Program-made: the position numbers and the translations under genes
Notes under the pieces: generated by a model
Databases searched by the model: none
Told to the model about the DNA's origin: nothing
The model's input: only the letters and a program-made list of their open reading frames with translations
Source: JACKCP01 sp034007295
GTDB taxonomy: Bacteria > Desulfobacterota > Desulfobacteria > Desulfobacterales > JACKCP01
Reading direction: 5' to 3'
Assembly (NCBI GenBank): GCA_034007295.1
Contig: JAVERC010000003.1
Coordinates: 62,001-126,000 of the forward strand
Length of the DNA stretch: 64,000 nt
Shown: in pieces, positions 46,001-54,599 of the stretch
Position numbering within the stretch: the first letter of the stretch is position 1
Layout of the letters: each line of letters opens with the position of its first letter

Positions 46001-48280
46001 TTATCCTTTGTTTAAATTTTCATAAAGTCTTTTTGCTTCTTCAAAACCTTCAAAAGAATTGCTGATCTTAAAGGTTGAATCGAGCTGTTTTTTTGCAAGG
46101 TCATTTTTTCCCAGTTTTTCGTATACAAGAGCAAGGTGATAATAAACAACAGGGTTTTCTGTTTTTTTCAGACTGTCTGTGAGTTCTCCTTCTGCGTTTC
46201 CATAAAGGCCTTTTTTGTAGTAAATATAGCCTAAAGTGTCCATTACAGCAGGGTCTTCAGGCATAATAGCTTTTGCTTTTCTAGCATAATCAAGAGCCTC
46301 GTTGTAATTGTTTTTTCTTTCAGCAAGAAGAAAAGCAAGGTTATTTGCTGCAGGAGCAAATTGTTGGTTGATTTCAAGTGCTTTTTTATAATGTGCTTCA
46401 GCATTATCAAAATTTTGTTCATTTTCTGAAATTACTCCAAGCATCATGTGGGCTGACGCTGCCTTTGAATTTTTTTCAATTATTCTATGGTACTGATTTT
46501 TTGCCTCATTAATATTTTTTTGTGACAGATAAATTGAAGCAAGCGAGGTATATGGAGGAAGATATTCCGGGAAAATTTTTATAGATTCCATATAGTCTTT
46601 TTTTGCTTTTTCAATTTTATTCTGAGAAAGATAAACTTTTGCTCTTATATTCAATACTAGAGCTTTAACTTGCTCGTTTTTTAAATTTTTAAGCTTTTCA
46701 GAGCATATTGTCTCAGCTTCGTTAAATTTTTTTTGATAAGTTTTTATTTTTACATGAAGGGCTAAAGGTTCAATAAAATTTTTATTAAATTTTTGTGATT
46801 TTGCCAAAAAAATTTCTGCGTCTTCAAATTTTCTTTTTTCAGCATTGATAACCGCAAGTTTATAAAAGGCAATTGCATTATTTTTGTCTATAGTTGTAAT
46901 TTTTATAAAGTTTTTTTCTGCTTCTTCTATTTGGCCAGAAGCAATATTTAAATCGCCAAGAATCATCAAGGCTTTTAAGTTTTCAGGATTTAGTTTTAAA
47001 ATTTCGTCTATTTGATTTTTTGAGAGGTTTAAGGATTTTTGCTCAAAATAGAGTTCAGATAAAAGAAGTTTTGCTTTTATATATGAAGGATTAAGTTCTG
47101 TCGCTTTTACAATGTAGGGTATAGCCTGGTTGGAATTGCCAAGTCCGATATTTGCAAGACCCAAGAAATATTGAACTCTTTCAGAGCTTGGTTCTTCCTT
47201 TTCTAGTTTTGTTAAAATATTAATTCCGTCTCTAAATTGTTTTTTGAAAATTAAAATTTCGGCTTTTAACATTTGTGCGGCAAAAAGATTTGGTCTTTTT
47301 TGGAGAACTTCGGTAATAATTTTATTGGCTTTTTCAATATTTTTATTTTTGTATTCAAATCTTGCAAGACTAATTTTTGCTTCAAGGCTGTCGGGGTTGA
47401 TTTCTACAGCTTTTTTGTAAGTTTCTAGAGCCTTATCCTCTTTTTCAGAAATATCATAAAATCTTGCTAAAACAAGATATGGACCAATATTTTTTTCTGA
47501 GTTTTCAACTGATTTAATGTATGCTTTTTCTGCTTCAAGCACTTTGTTCATTCTAAGATAAAAATTACCTAGATAAATAAAAACATCTGGATTTTTTGGT
47601 TTTTTTTCTGTGCATTCAATTAATTGCTTTTCTGCCTCGCTGTAGTTTTTTGATAAAATATAAAAACCTGCTAATACATATTTAGGACCAGTTTCATCTG
47701 GCTGTGCATTTACAGCTTTTTTTAGATATTTTTCAGCAGATAGAAAGTCATTGTTTTTTATACTTATTTTAGAAAGACTTTGAAGAGATGGTATATGGTT
47801 TTGATCTAGGTTTATTATTTTTTTAAAATATTGTTCTGAGTTAATATAGTCTTTTTTTGAAAAAAGTATTTCTCCCATTAGATATAAGGCTGTAATATTT
47901 TTATCATCAAGAGTTAAAAGTTTTTCAGTTCTTGATAGAGCCTCATCGTATTTTTGTGCCAAAAAATATATTTTTGCTAGATTAATTAGAGTTTCAGGTT
48001 TTTGGGGAGAAATTTTTTCTGCATGTTTAAATACCCTGAATGCTTGCTGAGGATTCCCGAGCTTTAAAGATGCTTCACCAAGTTTGACAAGGGCTTCAAG
48101 ATAATTTTTATCAATTTTTAATGCATTTTTTAATTCAAGTTCTGCACTTTTATATTCGCCTGAATTGAAAAATTTCACTCCTTTATTGAAAAATTTTTCT
48201 TTTTTAGTCTGATCACTGGCACAGCCGTAAAATAAAAAAAATAAAATGCAAAAAGGTAAAACCCTGATAAAAAAATTCAT
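46001..48280 (-). CDS. prsT: PrsT-type TPR lipoprotein of PEP-CTERM systems
   Basis: A 759-aa lipoprotein with a lipobox ending at Cys20 (FLFYGC) and about twenty tetratricopeptide repeats through the rest of the chain, such as FNSGEYKSAELELKNALKID and YNEALDYARKAKAIMPEDP. It fits the PEP-CTERM system TPR-repeat lipoprotein family (TIGR02917). It is probably anchored in the outer membrane as an assembly scaffold for exopolysaccharide or sorted proteins. It is first in a minus-strand operon with the LolA-like and barrel proteins, with GGAGGATAAT before its start. Confidence 0.92.
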   Translation of the reverse strand: MNFFIRVLPFCILFFLFYGCASDQTKKEKFFNKGVKFFNSGEYKSAELELKNALKIDKNYLEALVKLGEASLKLGNPQQAFRVFKHAEKISPQKPETLINLAKIYFLAQKYDEALSRTEKLLTLDDKNITALYLMGEILFSKKDYINSEQYFKKIINLDQNHIPSLQSLSKISIKNNDFLSAEKYLKKAVNAQPDETGPKYVLAGFYILSKNYSEAEKQLIECTEKKPKNPDVFIYLGNFYLRMNKVLEAEKAYIKSVENSEKNIGPYLVLARFYDISEKEDKALETYKKAVEINPDSLEAKISLARFEYKNKNIEKANKIITEVLQKRPNLFAAQMLKAEILIFKKQFRDGINILTKLEKEEPSSERVQYFLGLANIGLGNSNQAIPYIVKATELNPSYIKAKLLLSELYFEQKSLNLSKNQIDEILKLNPENLKALMILGDLNIASGQIEEAEKNFIKITTIDKNNAIAFYKLAVINAEKRKFEDAEIFLAKSQKFNKNFIEPLALHVKIKTYQKKFNEAETICSEKLKNLKNEQVKALVLNIRAKVYLSQNKIEKAKKDYMESIKIFPEYLPPYTSLASIYLSQKNINEAKNQYHRIIEKNSKAASAHMMLGVISENEQNFDNAEAHYKKALEINQQFAPAANNLAFLLAERKNNYNEALDYARKAKAIMPEDPAVMDTLGYIYYKKGLYGNAEGELTDSLKKTENPVVYYHLALVYEKLGKNDLAKKQLDSTFKISNSFEGFEEAKRLYENLNKG

Positions 48281-48857
48281 TATTATCCTCCAAAGGTTTT
48301 AAAAGCATGTGCAAAAATTAAATTTTAAGTAAAAGCGGAATTATTGTTGATAAATATTACGTAACATGGCTTTCTGTCAATTAAAAATCTTGTTCAAAAT
48401 ATAAATATATATACTGATTTATTAATATTTCCTTTAAGTTTAAAAAAAATAAATTTTGTTTTGCTAATATACCTCTTGATTAAAGTGAACAAAAAAATTT
48501 AATTTTTGGCTGTCCTGTGCCCTTAATATTTTAAAGATTATTTTTTTTGATTTTAATAAAATTTTTGTATTTAAAACATTTTTTTAAGCTAATTGTTAAA
48601 TAATAGCATGAAATTTTTTTGATACATACTTAATAAAATATTTTATTGTTTTTTTCAGGTATTGAATATAATCTTTAATTTAAACTTAATTGATTTTTTC
48701 ATAAAAATTTTAATAAAATTTAAGCTAGTTATATTTAAAACAAGACTTTTTAATTTTATTTGACTTTGAGGAATATTATGACTTTGAAAGTTAATTAAGC
48801 TTTGTATAAATGGTTTAAAAAAATTTGATACTCAATAATAATTCAGAGGAGTTGAAA
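48281..48857. other. Divergent AT-rich intergenic region
   Basis: This 577-bp gap separates the minus-strand prsT operon from the plus-strand gene at 48858 and must hold promoters for both. It is extremely AT-rich with many poly-T runs. The segment near 48707-48740 (AATTTTAATAAAATTTAAGC, then TAGTTATATTTAAAAC) is similar to one at about 52923-52956, which may reflect a shared promoter-like element. I see no small gene or structured RNA. Confidence 0.5.
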
Positions 48858-49415
48858 ATGTCTGGAGAAAAAAGAATTTTAAAAAATGGAATTTGGATAA
48901 AAGAACAAAATGGGCTTCTTACTATGGGGTTGCTGGATAAAAAGGATTTTCAGGTAGAAATAGGAGAAAAAACTTCATTGCAGCTTTTTGCACTTGAACT
49001 TGAAATGCAGGAAGCACTTTTTGGAGGGAATGCTGTAAAGTTTAATCCGGAAAATGTTAATTTTGAAAGGTTAGTCAGAAGTTTGATAAGAGATCTTAAA
49101 TTGGGAGAAAATGAAATTTCAGCTCATTTTTCTGGTTTGACAATTATAAAAGCAGACTATGATCTTATATATAATGCTTTTAAATTGCTATTTGAGGCAT
49201 CTGTCAGGGGAAAAAAGGAAAACAAGATTTATATTAATGCTTCTGTTGTCGACAAAAGTCTTTGTGTAGTTTACAGGGATGAAGTTCTTTGTAAAAAAGA
49301 AGATGGTCTTGAGGAAGCAAAAAAAATAGTTGAAAAAGATCTTAACGGAAAAATAAAAATCAATGATTCACTAAAAAATCCATTTATGGACATAACTATT
49401 CCTGAAAACATTTGA
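48858..49415 (+). CDS. Small cytoplasmic protein resembling a degenerate histidine-kinase ATPase domain
   Basis: A protein of 185 aa. I choose ATG 48858 because GAGGAG (48846-48851) precedes it by 6 bases; an upstream in-frame TTG at 48825 has no such site. Residues 75-140 recall an HATPase N-box and following strands (LTIIKADYDLIYNAFKLLFE, ASVRGKKENKIYINASVV, SLCVVYRDE), but the key Asn and glycine boxes are missing. So it may be an inactive relative or an unrelated fold. It is followed after 4 bp by the CPBP protease gene. Confidence 0.65.
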   Translation: MSGEKRILKNGIWIKEQNGLLTMGLLDKKDFQVEIGEKTSLQLFALELEMQEALFGGNAVKFNPENVNFERLVRSLIRDLKLGENEISAHFSGLTIIKADYDLIYNAFKLLFEASVRGKKENKIYINASVVDKSLCVVYRDEVLCKKEDGLEEAKKIVEKDLNGKIKINDSLKNPFMDITIPENI

Positions 49416-49419
49416 GCTC

Positions 49420-50070
49420 ATGAACAAAACAATTTTAAAAGATTATTCACCCTATCTTGTCCCTTTTTTGCTTTTTGCAGTTTTGACATATTTGTTTCCA
49501 TATATAGGAATAAGTAAAATTTATATTTATCCTGCAAAGATTTTAATTGTGTTTTTAACAATTATTTTTTTTTGGAGTATAATAAAAAAAGAAATAAGGT
49601 TTAAGTTTGATTATTTGGCTTTTTTTGGAGGTATTTTTGTTTTTTTTGTTTGGATTTCTTTTGAAGGATTTTATCCAATTATAGGTAATGATGATTTTTT
49701 TAATCCTTTTGCAGTTAAAGAAAAAATAATAATTGTCTATGCATGGATATTAATTAGAATTATTGGAGCTTCTTTTGTAGTTCCAATTGTTGAAGAGCTT
49801 TTCTGGAGATCTTTTGCTACAAGGGTTTTGATTGATCCTGATATAAAAAAGATTCCTTTTGCTTCTTTTTCATGGTTTTCATTTATTGTTGTTTCCATAG
49901 CCTTTGGTTTTGAGCATTACAGATGGCTTCCCGGGATAATTGCAGGTATGATTTATTGCCTTTTGTACTACAGAACCAAAAATCTTTTTTCTCCAATAAT
50001 TTCTCATGGAACAACAAATTTAATGCTAGGGATTTATGTTGTAGTTACAGGTCAATTTGAATTCTGGTAA
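49420..50070 (+). CDS. CPBP/CAAX-type intramembrane protease, exosortase-associated
   Basis: A 216-aa membrane protein with about six helices. Predicted catalytic residues are Glu125 and Glu126 with Arg130 (VEELFWRSF), His166 (FGFEHYRW) and His196/Asn200 (SHGTTN), as in CPBP intramembrane glutamic proteases. It fits the CAAX-protease-related family of PEP-CTERM loci (TIGR03008). It could cut the C-terminal tail left after exosortase action (inference). The 3' end overlaps the convergent ATPase gene by 19 bp. Confidence 0.92.
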   Translation: MNKTILKDYSPYLVPFLLFAVLTYLFPYIGISKIYIYPAKILIVFLTIIFFWSIIKKEIRFKFDYLAFFGGIFVFFVWISFEGFYPIIGNDDFFNPFAVKEKIIIVYAWILIRIIGASFVVPIVEELFWRSFATRVLIDPDIKKIPFASFSWFSFIVVSIAFGFEHYRWLPGIIAGMIYCLLYYRTKNLFSPIISHGTTNLMLGIYVVVTGQFEFW

Positions 50071-51572
50071 ATTAAAATTTCAACTCTTCTGTTCATTTTT
50101 CTTCCCCATGGAGTTGAGTTGTCTTGTATAGGGTTTTTATCTCCCATTCCTTTTGATTTGACTCTTTCATGGAAAATTCCTTTGCCAATCAGGTATCCTT
50201 TAACAATATTTGCCCGAAATTCTGAAAGTTTTAAATTGTATTGGCTGTAGCCTTCTGAATCAGTATATCCAATAATCATGGCTTTAGATTCAGGATATTT
50301 TTTTAAGATATCTGCACATTCTTCTATTTTAGAAAGTTCCTGGTTTTCAAATTCATTTGTATTGTATTTAAATTTTAAAATAAAAGTTTTTTCTTCAAAA
50401 GGAGGAAGGGCAATTATAGGATCGTCGTTTTTTATTTCTATTTTATTGCTTTCTAGTTTATCAAAATGAGTGATGTCTTCTGAGTTTTGTAATGGATTAT
50501 TTTCTTTGATATTTGTGATAATTAGATTGTCTAAGGGTTTATTCTTAATTTTAGCTTCTTCTTTTGGGGGAACCTGATATTCCTTGTCAGGAATGCTTGT
50601 TTGAAAATTTTTTTTGGAGATGGGAAAACTATTAAAAAATTTTAAACCGATATAGCTTGCTGCAACTATGATTAAAAATAGTATTATAAAACCAAATTTA
50701 AAAAAAAGACTTTTAGATTTTATTTCATTTTTTATTTTGGATTTGAAAAATTTGTTTTTTGAAGATTCATTTGGAAGCCTCAAATCTTTTATACATTCGC
50801 AGGCAATTTTTTTAGTTATGATTGTTTTCTCATTAACAAATCCTGATAATAGGCAATGATCACATATGATATTTATTCTTCTTGGGAATCCCCCTGAAGC
50901 TGAATGAATTTTTTTTATGGCAGATTTTGAAAAAATATCATAACTAGCTCCAGAAATTTTGAGCCTGTAATTAATGTATTCTTGAGTTTCTTTATTGTTA
51001 AAAGCTTTTATATCGTAGTTAAGTGAAATTCTTTGTCTTACAGAACGGTTTTGGTCTTTTAAAAGAGTTTGATTGAATTCTGGCTGGCCAATGAAGAAAA
51101 TATTCAAAATATTTGTTTTGCTTCTGTCTATATTTGACAAAAGCCTTGTTAGTTCAAGCAGCTGATCTGATAGGAGCTGGGCCTCGTCAATTATTAGAAG
51201 TATTTTTTTGTTTGCTTGTGCAGCCTTTATTAGAAATCTTTTGAAGATTATTAAAAAGTCTGATTTAGTTGATATTTCAATCTTAAAATTAAAAGAAAAA
51301 GCAAGATAATTATAAAAATCAAGGGGCTCAAGATTTGGATCGGAAATATATGTATAAAGAACACTTTGTGGAAGGTTTTCAGTAAGTGCATTAATAAGTG
51401 TTGTTTTTCCAGTTCCAACATCCCCTGTTAAAAGAAGAAAGCCCATATTGTTTAAAATACCATATCTTAATGTCGCTAGTGCTTCTTTGTGTTTTTCACC
51501 GAGCCATAAAAAAGATGGGTCGGTTTTTGTTTCAAAAGGCTTTTTATTTAATTTATAAAATGACTTGTACAT
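50052..51572 (-). CDS. Exosortase-locus AAA secretion ATPase fused to an OmpA domain
   Basis: A 506-aa protein. Residues 1-265 are an ExeA/GspA-like AAA ATPase (TIGR03015 type): Walker A at 49-57 (TGDVGTGKT, Lys56), Walker B at 124-130 (LLIIDEA, Asp129, Glu130) and sensor-like SNIDRSKTNILNIFFIGQPE. A transmembrane helix spans about 292-313. A Glu/Lys/Pro-rich linker leads to an OmpA-like peptidoglycan-binding domain at about 395-502 (GYTDSEGYSQYNLKLSEFRA, with Asp438, Arg453, Arg495). The protein would link cytoplasmic ATP hydrolysis to the cell wall. The next gene upstream on this strand ends 10 bp away. Confidence 0.93.
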   Translation of the reverse strand: MYKSFYKLNKKPFETKTDPSFLWLGEKHKEALATLRYGILNNMGFLLLTGDVGTGKTTLINALTENLPQSVLYTYISDPNLEPLDFYNYLAFSFNFKIEISTKSDFLIIFKRFLIKAAQANKKILLIIDEAQLLSDQLLELTRLLSNIDRSKTNILNIFFIGQPEFNQTLLKDQNRSVRQRISLNYDIKAFNNKETQEYINYRLKISGASYDIFSKSAIKKIHSASGGFPRRINIICDHCLLSGFVNEKTIITKKIACECIKDLRLPNESSKNKFFKSKIKNEIKSKSLFFKFGFIILFLIIVAASYIGLKFFNSFPISKKNFQTSIPDKEYQVPPKEEAKIKNKPLDNLIITNIKENNPLQNSEDITHFDKLESNKIEIKNDDPIIALPPFEEKTFILKFKYNTNEFENQELSKIEECADILKKYPESKAMIIGYTDSEGYSQYNLKLSEFRANIVKGYLIGKGIFHERVKSKGMGDKNPIQDNSTPWGRKMNRRVEILIYQNSN

Positions 51573-51581
51573 ATCACATTT

Positions 51582-52688
51582 CTATAAGTTATGAAGATAA
51601 TCCATGTCTTTATTTTGGGTATTTTTAGTACCTATTAAAAGAATTATTGTTTTATTGTCTTTGTTTCTGCTGAAATAAAGTCTTCCTGTATATCCGAAAA
51701 TAACTTCAAAAGAGGTATTTTTATTTCTCTTTCCTGAAAAAACTTTTCTTTTAATTATAACTTTTTCAGGATCATTATTTAAAAGGTGGATAAGTTCTTC
51801 TGCCTTTATCTGAAGTTCTTCTTCAAGTTCTTTGAACCCTTCGTAGGCTTTTTTTTCCATTATTACGTTTTTATATAAGGTTTCAAATCTTTTGGAAAGA
51901 AAATCAAAATCTTTTTTTCTGTGAATTATATTTTTCTTTTTTTCAAGCTCATCCAGTTTTTCTTTAAGCTCTTCAATTTCCTGCTCTTTTTTTTCCTGAA
52001 TTTCTTCAAATTTTTTTAATTTCTCTTCAAGAGAGATTATTTCATCAAGCATTTCTTCTTCGTTGGATTTTGTTTCGCAAAATTTTTCCCTGAGAGATGA
52101 GATTTTTTTGGAAAGCCCTTTTTTCTGATTTTCAAGATCATAGAGTAGATCTTTGTATTTTTTTTCTTCTTTTTGAAGACTGTTTTTTTGATTTTCTCTT
52201 AATTTTTTATATTGGATTAAAAATAAAATAAATCCAATGGCAAAGTAAATTATTCCAATTACGATTTTGAGCCAGTCAGAAAGGGTTGTTAAAATATGAG
52301 TTTCTAATCCTTTTTCAAGTATTTTAAAATTCTCTCTTGCTGTGTTTGCAGAATTTATGGAAAAGCCCTGTTCAAGATTATTTTCTTTAAAATCAAGTTT
52401 TGGATAAATAATTTTTCCGGATTTGTCTATTACGAAAATTTGTAAGCTTATAAGATTTTTTTTTACTAAAAAATTTTTTTGGATAAAATGATTTATGTTT
52501 TTTTCAATTGCTTTTTCAAGAGAGATTTTACCTTCATAAATTTGGTTTGAATTGAAAAGCATAATATTTTTTATTTTTTTTTCATAATCTGATTTTAAAT
52601 AATTATTTGATGAATAAATAGTAAGTGCATATAAAATTGGGGGGATTATAAAGCATAAAATCATTTTTTTTAAAGGTAAAAGGTTCAT
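51582..52688 (-). CDS. Two-helix membrane coiled-coil protein with RelE/ParE-like C-terminus
   Basis: A 368-aa protein. Membrane helices at residues 9-25 and 140-160 flank a periplasmic domain (26-138) that could be a small sensor domain (LISLQIFVIDKSGKIIYP). A long coiled coil covers about 165-300. The final 60-70 residues (VFSGKRNKNTSFEVIFGYTG, RLYFSRNKDNKTIILLIGTK, NTQNKDMDYL) resemble the beta-sheet core and end of RelE/ParE toxin-fold proteins. That is a pattern-level impression, not a proven match. It is upstream of and probably co-transcribed with the ATPase-OmpA gene. Confidence 0.7.
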   Translation of the reverse strand: MNLLPLKKMILCFIIPPILYALTIYSSNNYLKSDYEKKIKNIMLFNSNQIYEGKISLEKAIEKNINHFIQKNFLVKKNLISLQIFVIDKSGKIIYPKLDFKENNLEQGFSINSANTARENFKILEKGLETHILTTLSDWLKIVIGIIYFAIGFILFLIQYKKLRENQKNSLQKEEKKYKDLLYDLENQKKGLSKKISSLREKFCETKSNEEEMLDEIISLEEKLKKFEEIQEKKEQEIEELKEKLDELEKKKNIIHRKKDFDFLSKRFETLYKNVIMEKKAYEGFKELEEELQIKAEELIHLLNNDPEKVIIKRKVFSGKRNKNTSFEVIFGYTGRLYFSRNKDNKTIILLIGTKNTQNKDMDYLHNL

Positions 52689-52996
52689 CTCATGCCTTTT
52701 ATTATGATTCTTGTTAGTTTAAGTGATTTTTAATCAGCTATAAATGTTTGGTTCCAGACTAGAATCAAACCAGATTAAAGTTAAGATTAAATATCATTTT
52801 TTTTTCTTATTTAAAAGAAGCTAATAAAATATTTTTCAATGGCATTCTTTCTATTAAAATTGACATTGATATAATCAAAATATAATATACCTAAAGCTTA
52901 AGCCTTTTATTTATATTAAGAAATTTTTAATAAATTAAGTTGGTTATATTTATAAATATAAATTCCTGAAAACTATCTTCTTTAGTCATTGATTTA

Positions 52997-53097
52997 ACGA
53001 TTTTTAAGTTCGCTGCATATAAAATCAAATTGTACTAGACTATACTTTTGTTATGCCTGATGGTATTTAACGCATAAAAGTTGCAAAATATGAAACA
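52997..53097. repeat. Repeat R2, decayed copy b
   Basis: AACGATTTTTAAGTTCGCTG followed by CATAT, then CTATACTTTTGTTATGCCTG and TATTTAACGC, follow the same order and spacing as R2a at 40627-40702. TTGCAAAATATGAAAC matches its far end. The hairpin is broken by substitutions, so this copy is older or no longer maintained. It lies directly before R1c in the 665-bp gap 52690-53354, which otherwise holds only AT-rich sequence. Confidence 0.6.
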
Positions 53098-53155
53098 TTC
53101 TATCCAGGAATAAAGAATTACGAAATAAAAAGGAACTCCTGATTCAATTTGCTGA

Positions 53156-53293
53156 TTAGTGATTGGCCGAAAACAAGAATTTTGTTTCCTTCAACGAAGA
53201 TGAAAAATTTAGCCTTATACGTTGAGTATTCTGAGGATTAAATTTTGAATCTGATTTTAGAATGAGCAAAAAAGGCAGTTTTCTCAACTATTA
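53156..53293 (+). repeat. Dispersed repeat R1, copy c
   Basis: It starts TTAGTGATTGGCCGAAAAC, contains TGAGGATTAAATTTTGAATC and ends AAAAAAGGCAGTTTTCTC. It is closely similar to R1b and to the reverse complement of R1a. Located about 60 bp upstream of the PilZ gene, it may contribute to that gene's leader or promoter. Confidence 0.75.
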
Positions 53294-53354
53294 ATATAGA
53301 AATTTCATGTTAAGTTTTGTTTTTTAACACAATATTAACTAAAGGAGGGAAATA

Positions 53355-53684
53355 ATGGAAAGGGATAACAGAATGTTTGAGAGGCATGAATGCCAGCTGC
53401 CTGTTCAGGTCTGTTCTAAAGATGACCCTGAAAATTATTATTATGGGTTAACTTATAATTACAGTAACGGAGGAATGTATGTCAAAATAGATGCAAAATT
53501 AAATCCTGATTATTCTTATTTTATTAGAATGTTAAATTATAGTCCTGAAGCAAGAGGTCCTGAAAAATATCAAATTCTTAATGCAAAAGTCAGATGGTTA
53601 AAACGTGCTGAAAGTTACTCAGCCTTAAAGCAGGGGTATTACTATGGCTATGGTTTTGAATATTCAGCCCCTGCTGCCTATTGA
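53355..53684 (+). CDS. PilZ-domain protein
   Basis: A 109-aa single-domain protein. An RxxxR-like motif is at Arg6-Arg10 (RMFER) and the second PilZ motif at Asn35-x-Ser37-x-x-Gly40 (NYSNGG), the two c-di-GMP-contacting elements. The C-terminal strands (YQILNAKVRWLKR, YGYGFEYSAP) complete the barrel. AAAGGAGGGAAATA gives a strong ribosome-binding site. It could link c-di-GMP to exopolysaccharide or surface-protein output. The PEP-CTERM gene follows after 73 bp. Confidence 0.88.
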   Translation: MERDNRMFERHECQLPVQVCSKDDPENYYYGLTYNYSNGGMYVKIDAKLNPDYSYFIRMLNYSPEARGPEKYQILNAKVRWLKRAESYSALKQGYYYGYGFEYSAPAAY

Positions 53685-53757
53685 TTTGAAACAATGGGGC
53701 TTAGTGGTTTTTTATTATGAATTTTGTGTTTAAAAATTTTAATTGAGAGGTGGTTTT

Positions 53758-54414
53758 ATGAAAAAATATGATTTTATGAAACAATTTAAGATTTTTTTAT
53801 GCGGCTTTTTATTAAGCTTTATATTGGTTATAAATGTTTATTCTGCATCCTATGATTTTTTAATGGGTGAGGGTTCTTATATTGATATTTCAGGAACTCA
53901 AAATTTTTTAGAGTTTCATTCCATAGTTAATCCAAAGTTAACTGGCTTTGGTTTTACCTTGAATGAAGGAGAATCAAGAGAAATTAAATTTGGGAAAGTA
54001 TGGACAGAAGAAAAATGGATAAATGATGACGATATTTGCTCTGGAATAATTAAAGCTTATTTAGACTTTGATAGCCCAGAATTAATTCAGGCTGTCGGAG
54101 GTACTTCTATAGGATTTGAAGCAGGATTTTTCAATTGTATAGAAGGCTGGAGATTAAACTGGAATAATCCTGAGCCTATTTCTTTTGGAAATGGAGGACT
54201 TTTTTCTATTATTTTATATGACTTGAAGTTTGAAAGCTTATGTGGCCCTGATGGTTGTTTTTTAAATCCCGGGAAAAAGTTTGTTTTCGCAGAAATCGAA
54301 CTAATAAAGGCACCAATTGCCCATTCACCTGAACCATCAACAATGATTTTGTTTGGACTTGGTCTACTCTGTTTTGCAGGACTTGCTTCAGGAAAAAAGT
54401 TCAGAAAAAATTAA
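53758..54414 (+). CDS. PEP-CTERM sorted surface protein
   Basis: A 218-aa exosortase substrate. I choose ATG 53758, which has GAGAGG at 53745-53750; an in-frame TTG at 53743 is less likely. The signal peptide ends near residue 32 (VINVYSA). The mature domain contains several cysteines (DDICSG, FFNCIEG, CGPDGC). The sorting tail covers about residues 190-218: SPEPSTMILFGLGLLCFAGL, then ASGKKFRKN, giving the PEP motif, hydrophobic helix and basic end. A strong terminator follows. Confidence 0.95.
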   Translation: MKKYDFMKQFKIFLCGFLLSFILVINVYSASYDFLMGEGSYIDISGTQNFLEFHSIVNPKLTGFGFTLNEGESREIKFGKVWTEEKWINDDDICSGIIKAYLDFDSPELIQAVGGTSIGFEAGFFNCIEGWRLNWNNPEPISFGNGGLFSIILYDLKFESLCGPDGCFLNPGKKFVFAEIELIKAPIAHSPEPSTMILFGLGLLCFAGLASGKKFRKN

Positions 54415-54435
54415 AATTAAATTAATATAAAAATT

Positions 54436-54470
54436 AAAAGGCTTTTGGATTTTACCAAAGGCCTTTTTTT
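54436..54470 (+). terminator. Intrinsic terminator after the second PEP-CTERM gene
   Basis: AAAAGGCTTTTGG (54436-54448) pairs with CCAAAGGCCTTTT (54455-54467), allowing one mismatch, with a 6-base loop and a run of T residues to 54470. It lies 21 bp after the stop codon. Confidence 0.88.
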
Positions 54471-54599
54471 ATTTATACTGCTCAAATTAAATTTATTCAT
54501 GATATTTTATTAAAAACAATATTTAAAATAATCATGAATCAAGTTTATTTAAAACAAAGTAAGTATTTAAAATTTTAATTTATAAAATCAGGTGGTTTA

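Noticed and set aside
48508..48520. TGGCTGTCCTGTGC as a -24/-12 promoter for the gene at 48858
   Set aside because: The GG to GC spacing is 9 rather than 10 bases, which normally abolishes sigma-54 recognition.
53308..53329. TGTTAA/TTAACA hairpin in the PilZ leader as a riboswitch
   Set aside because: A 6-bp AT-rich stem with no conserved riboswitch core is not enough support.
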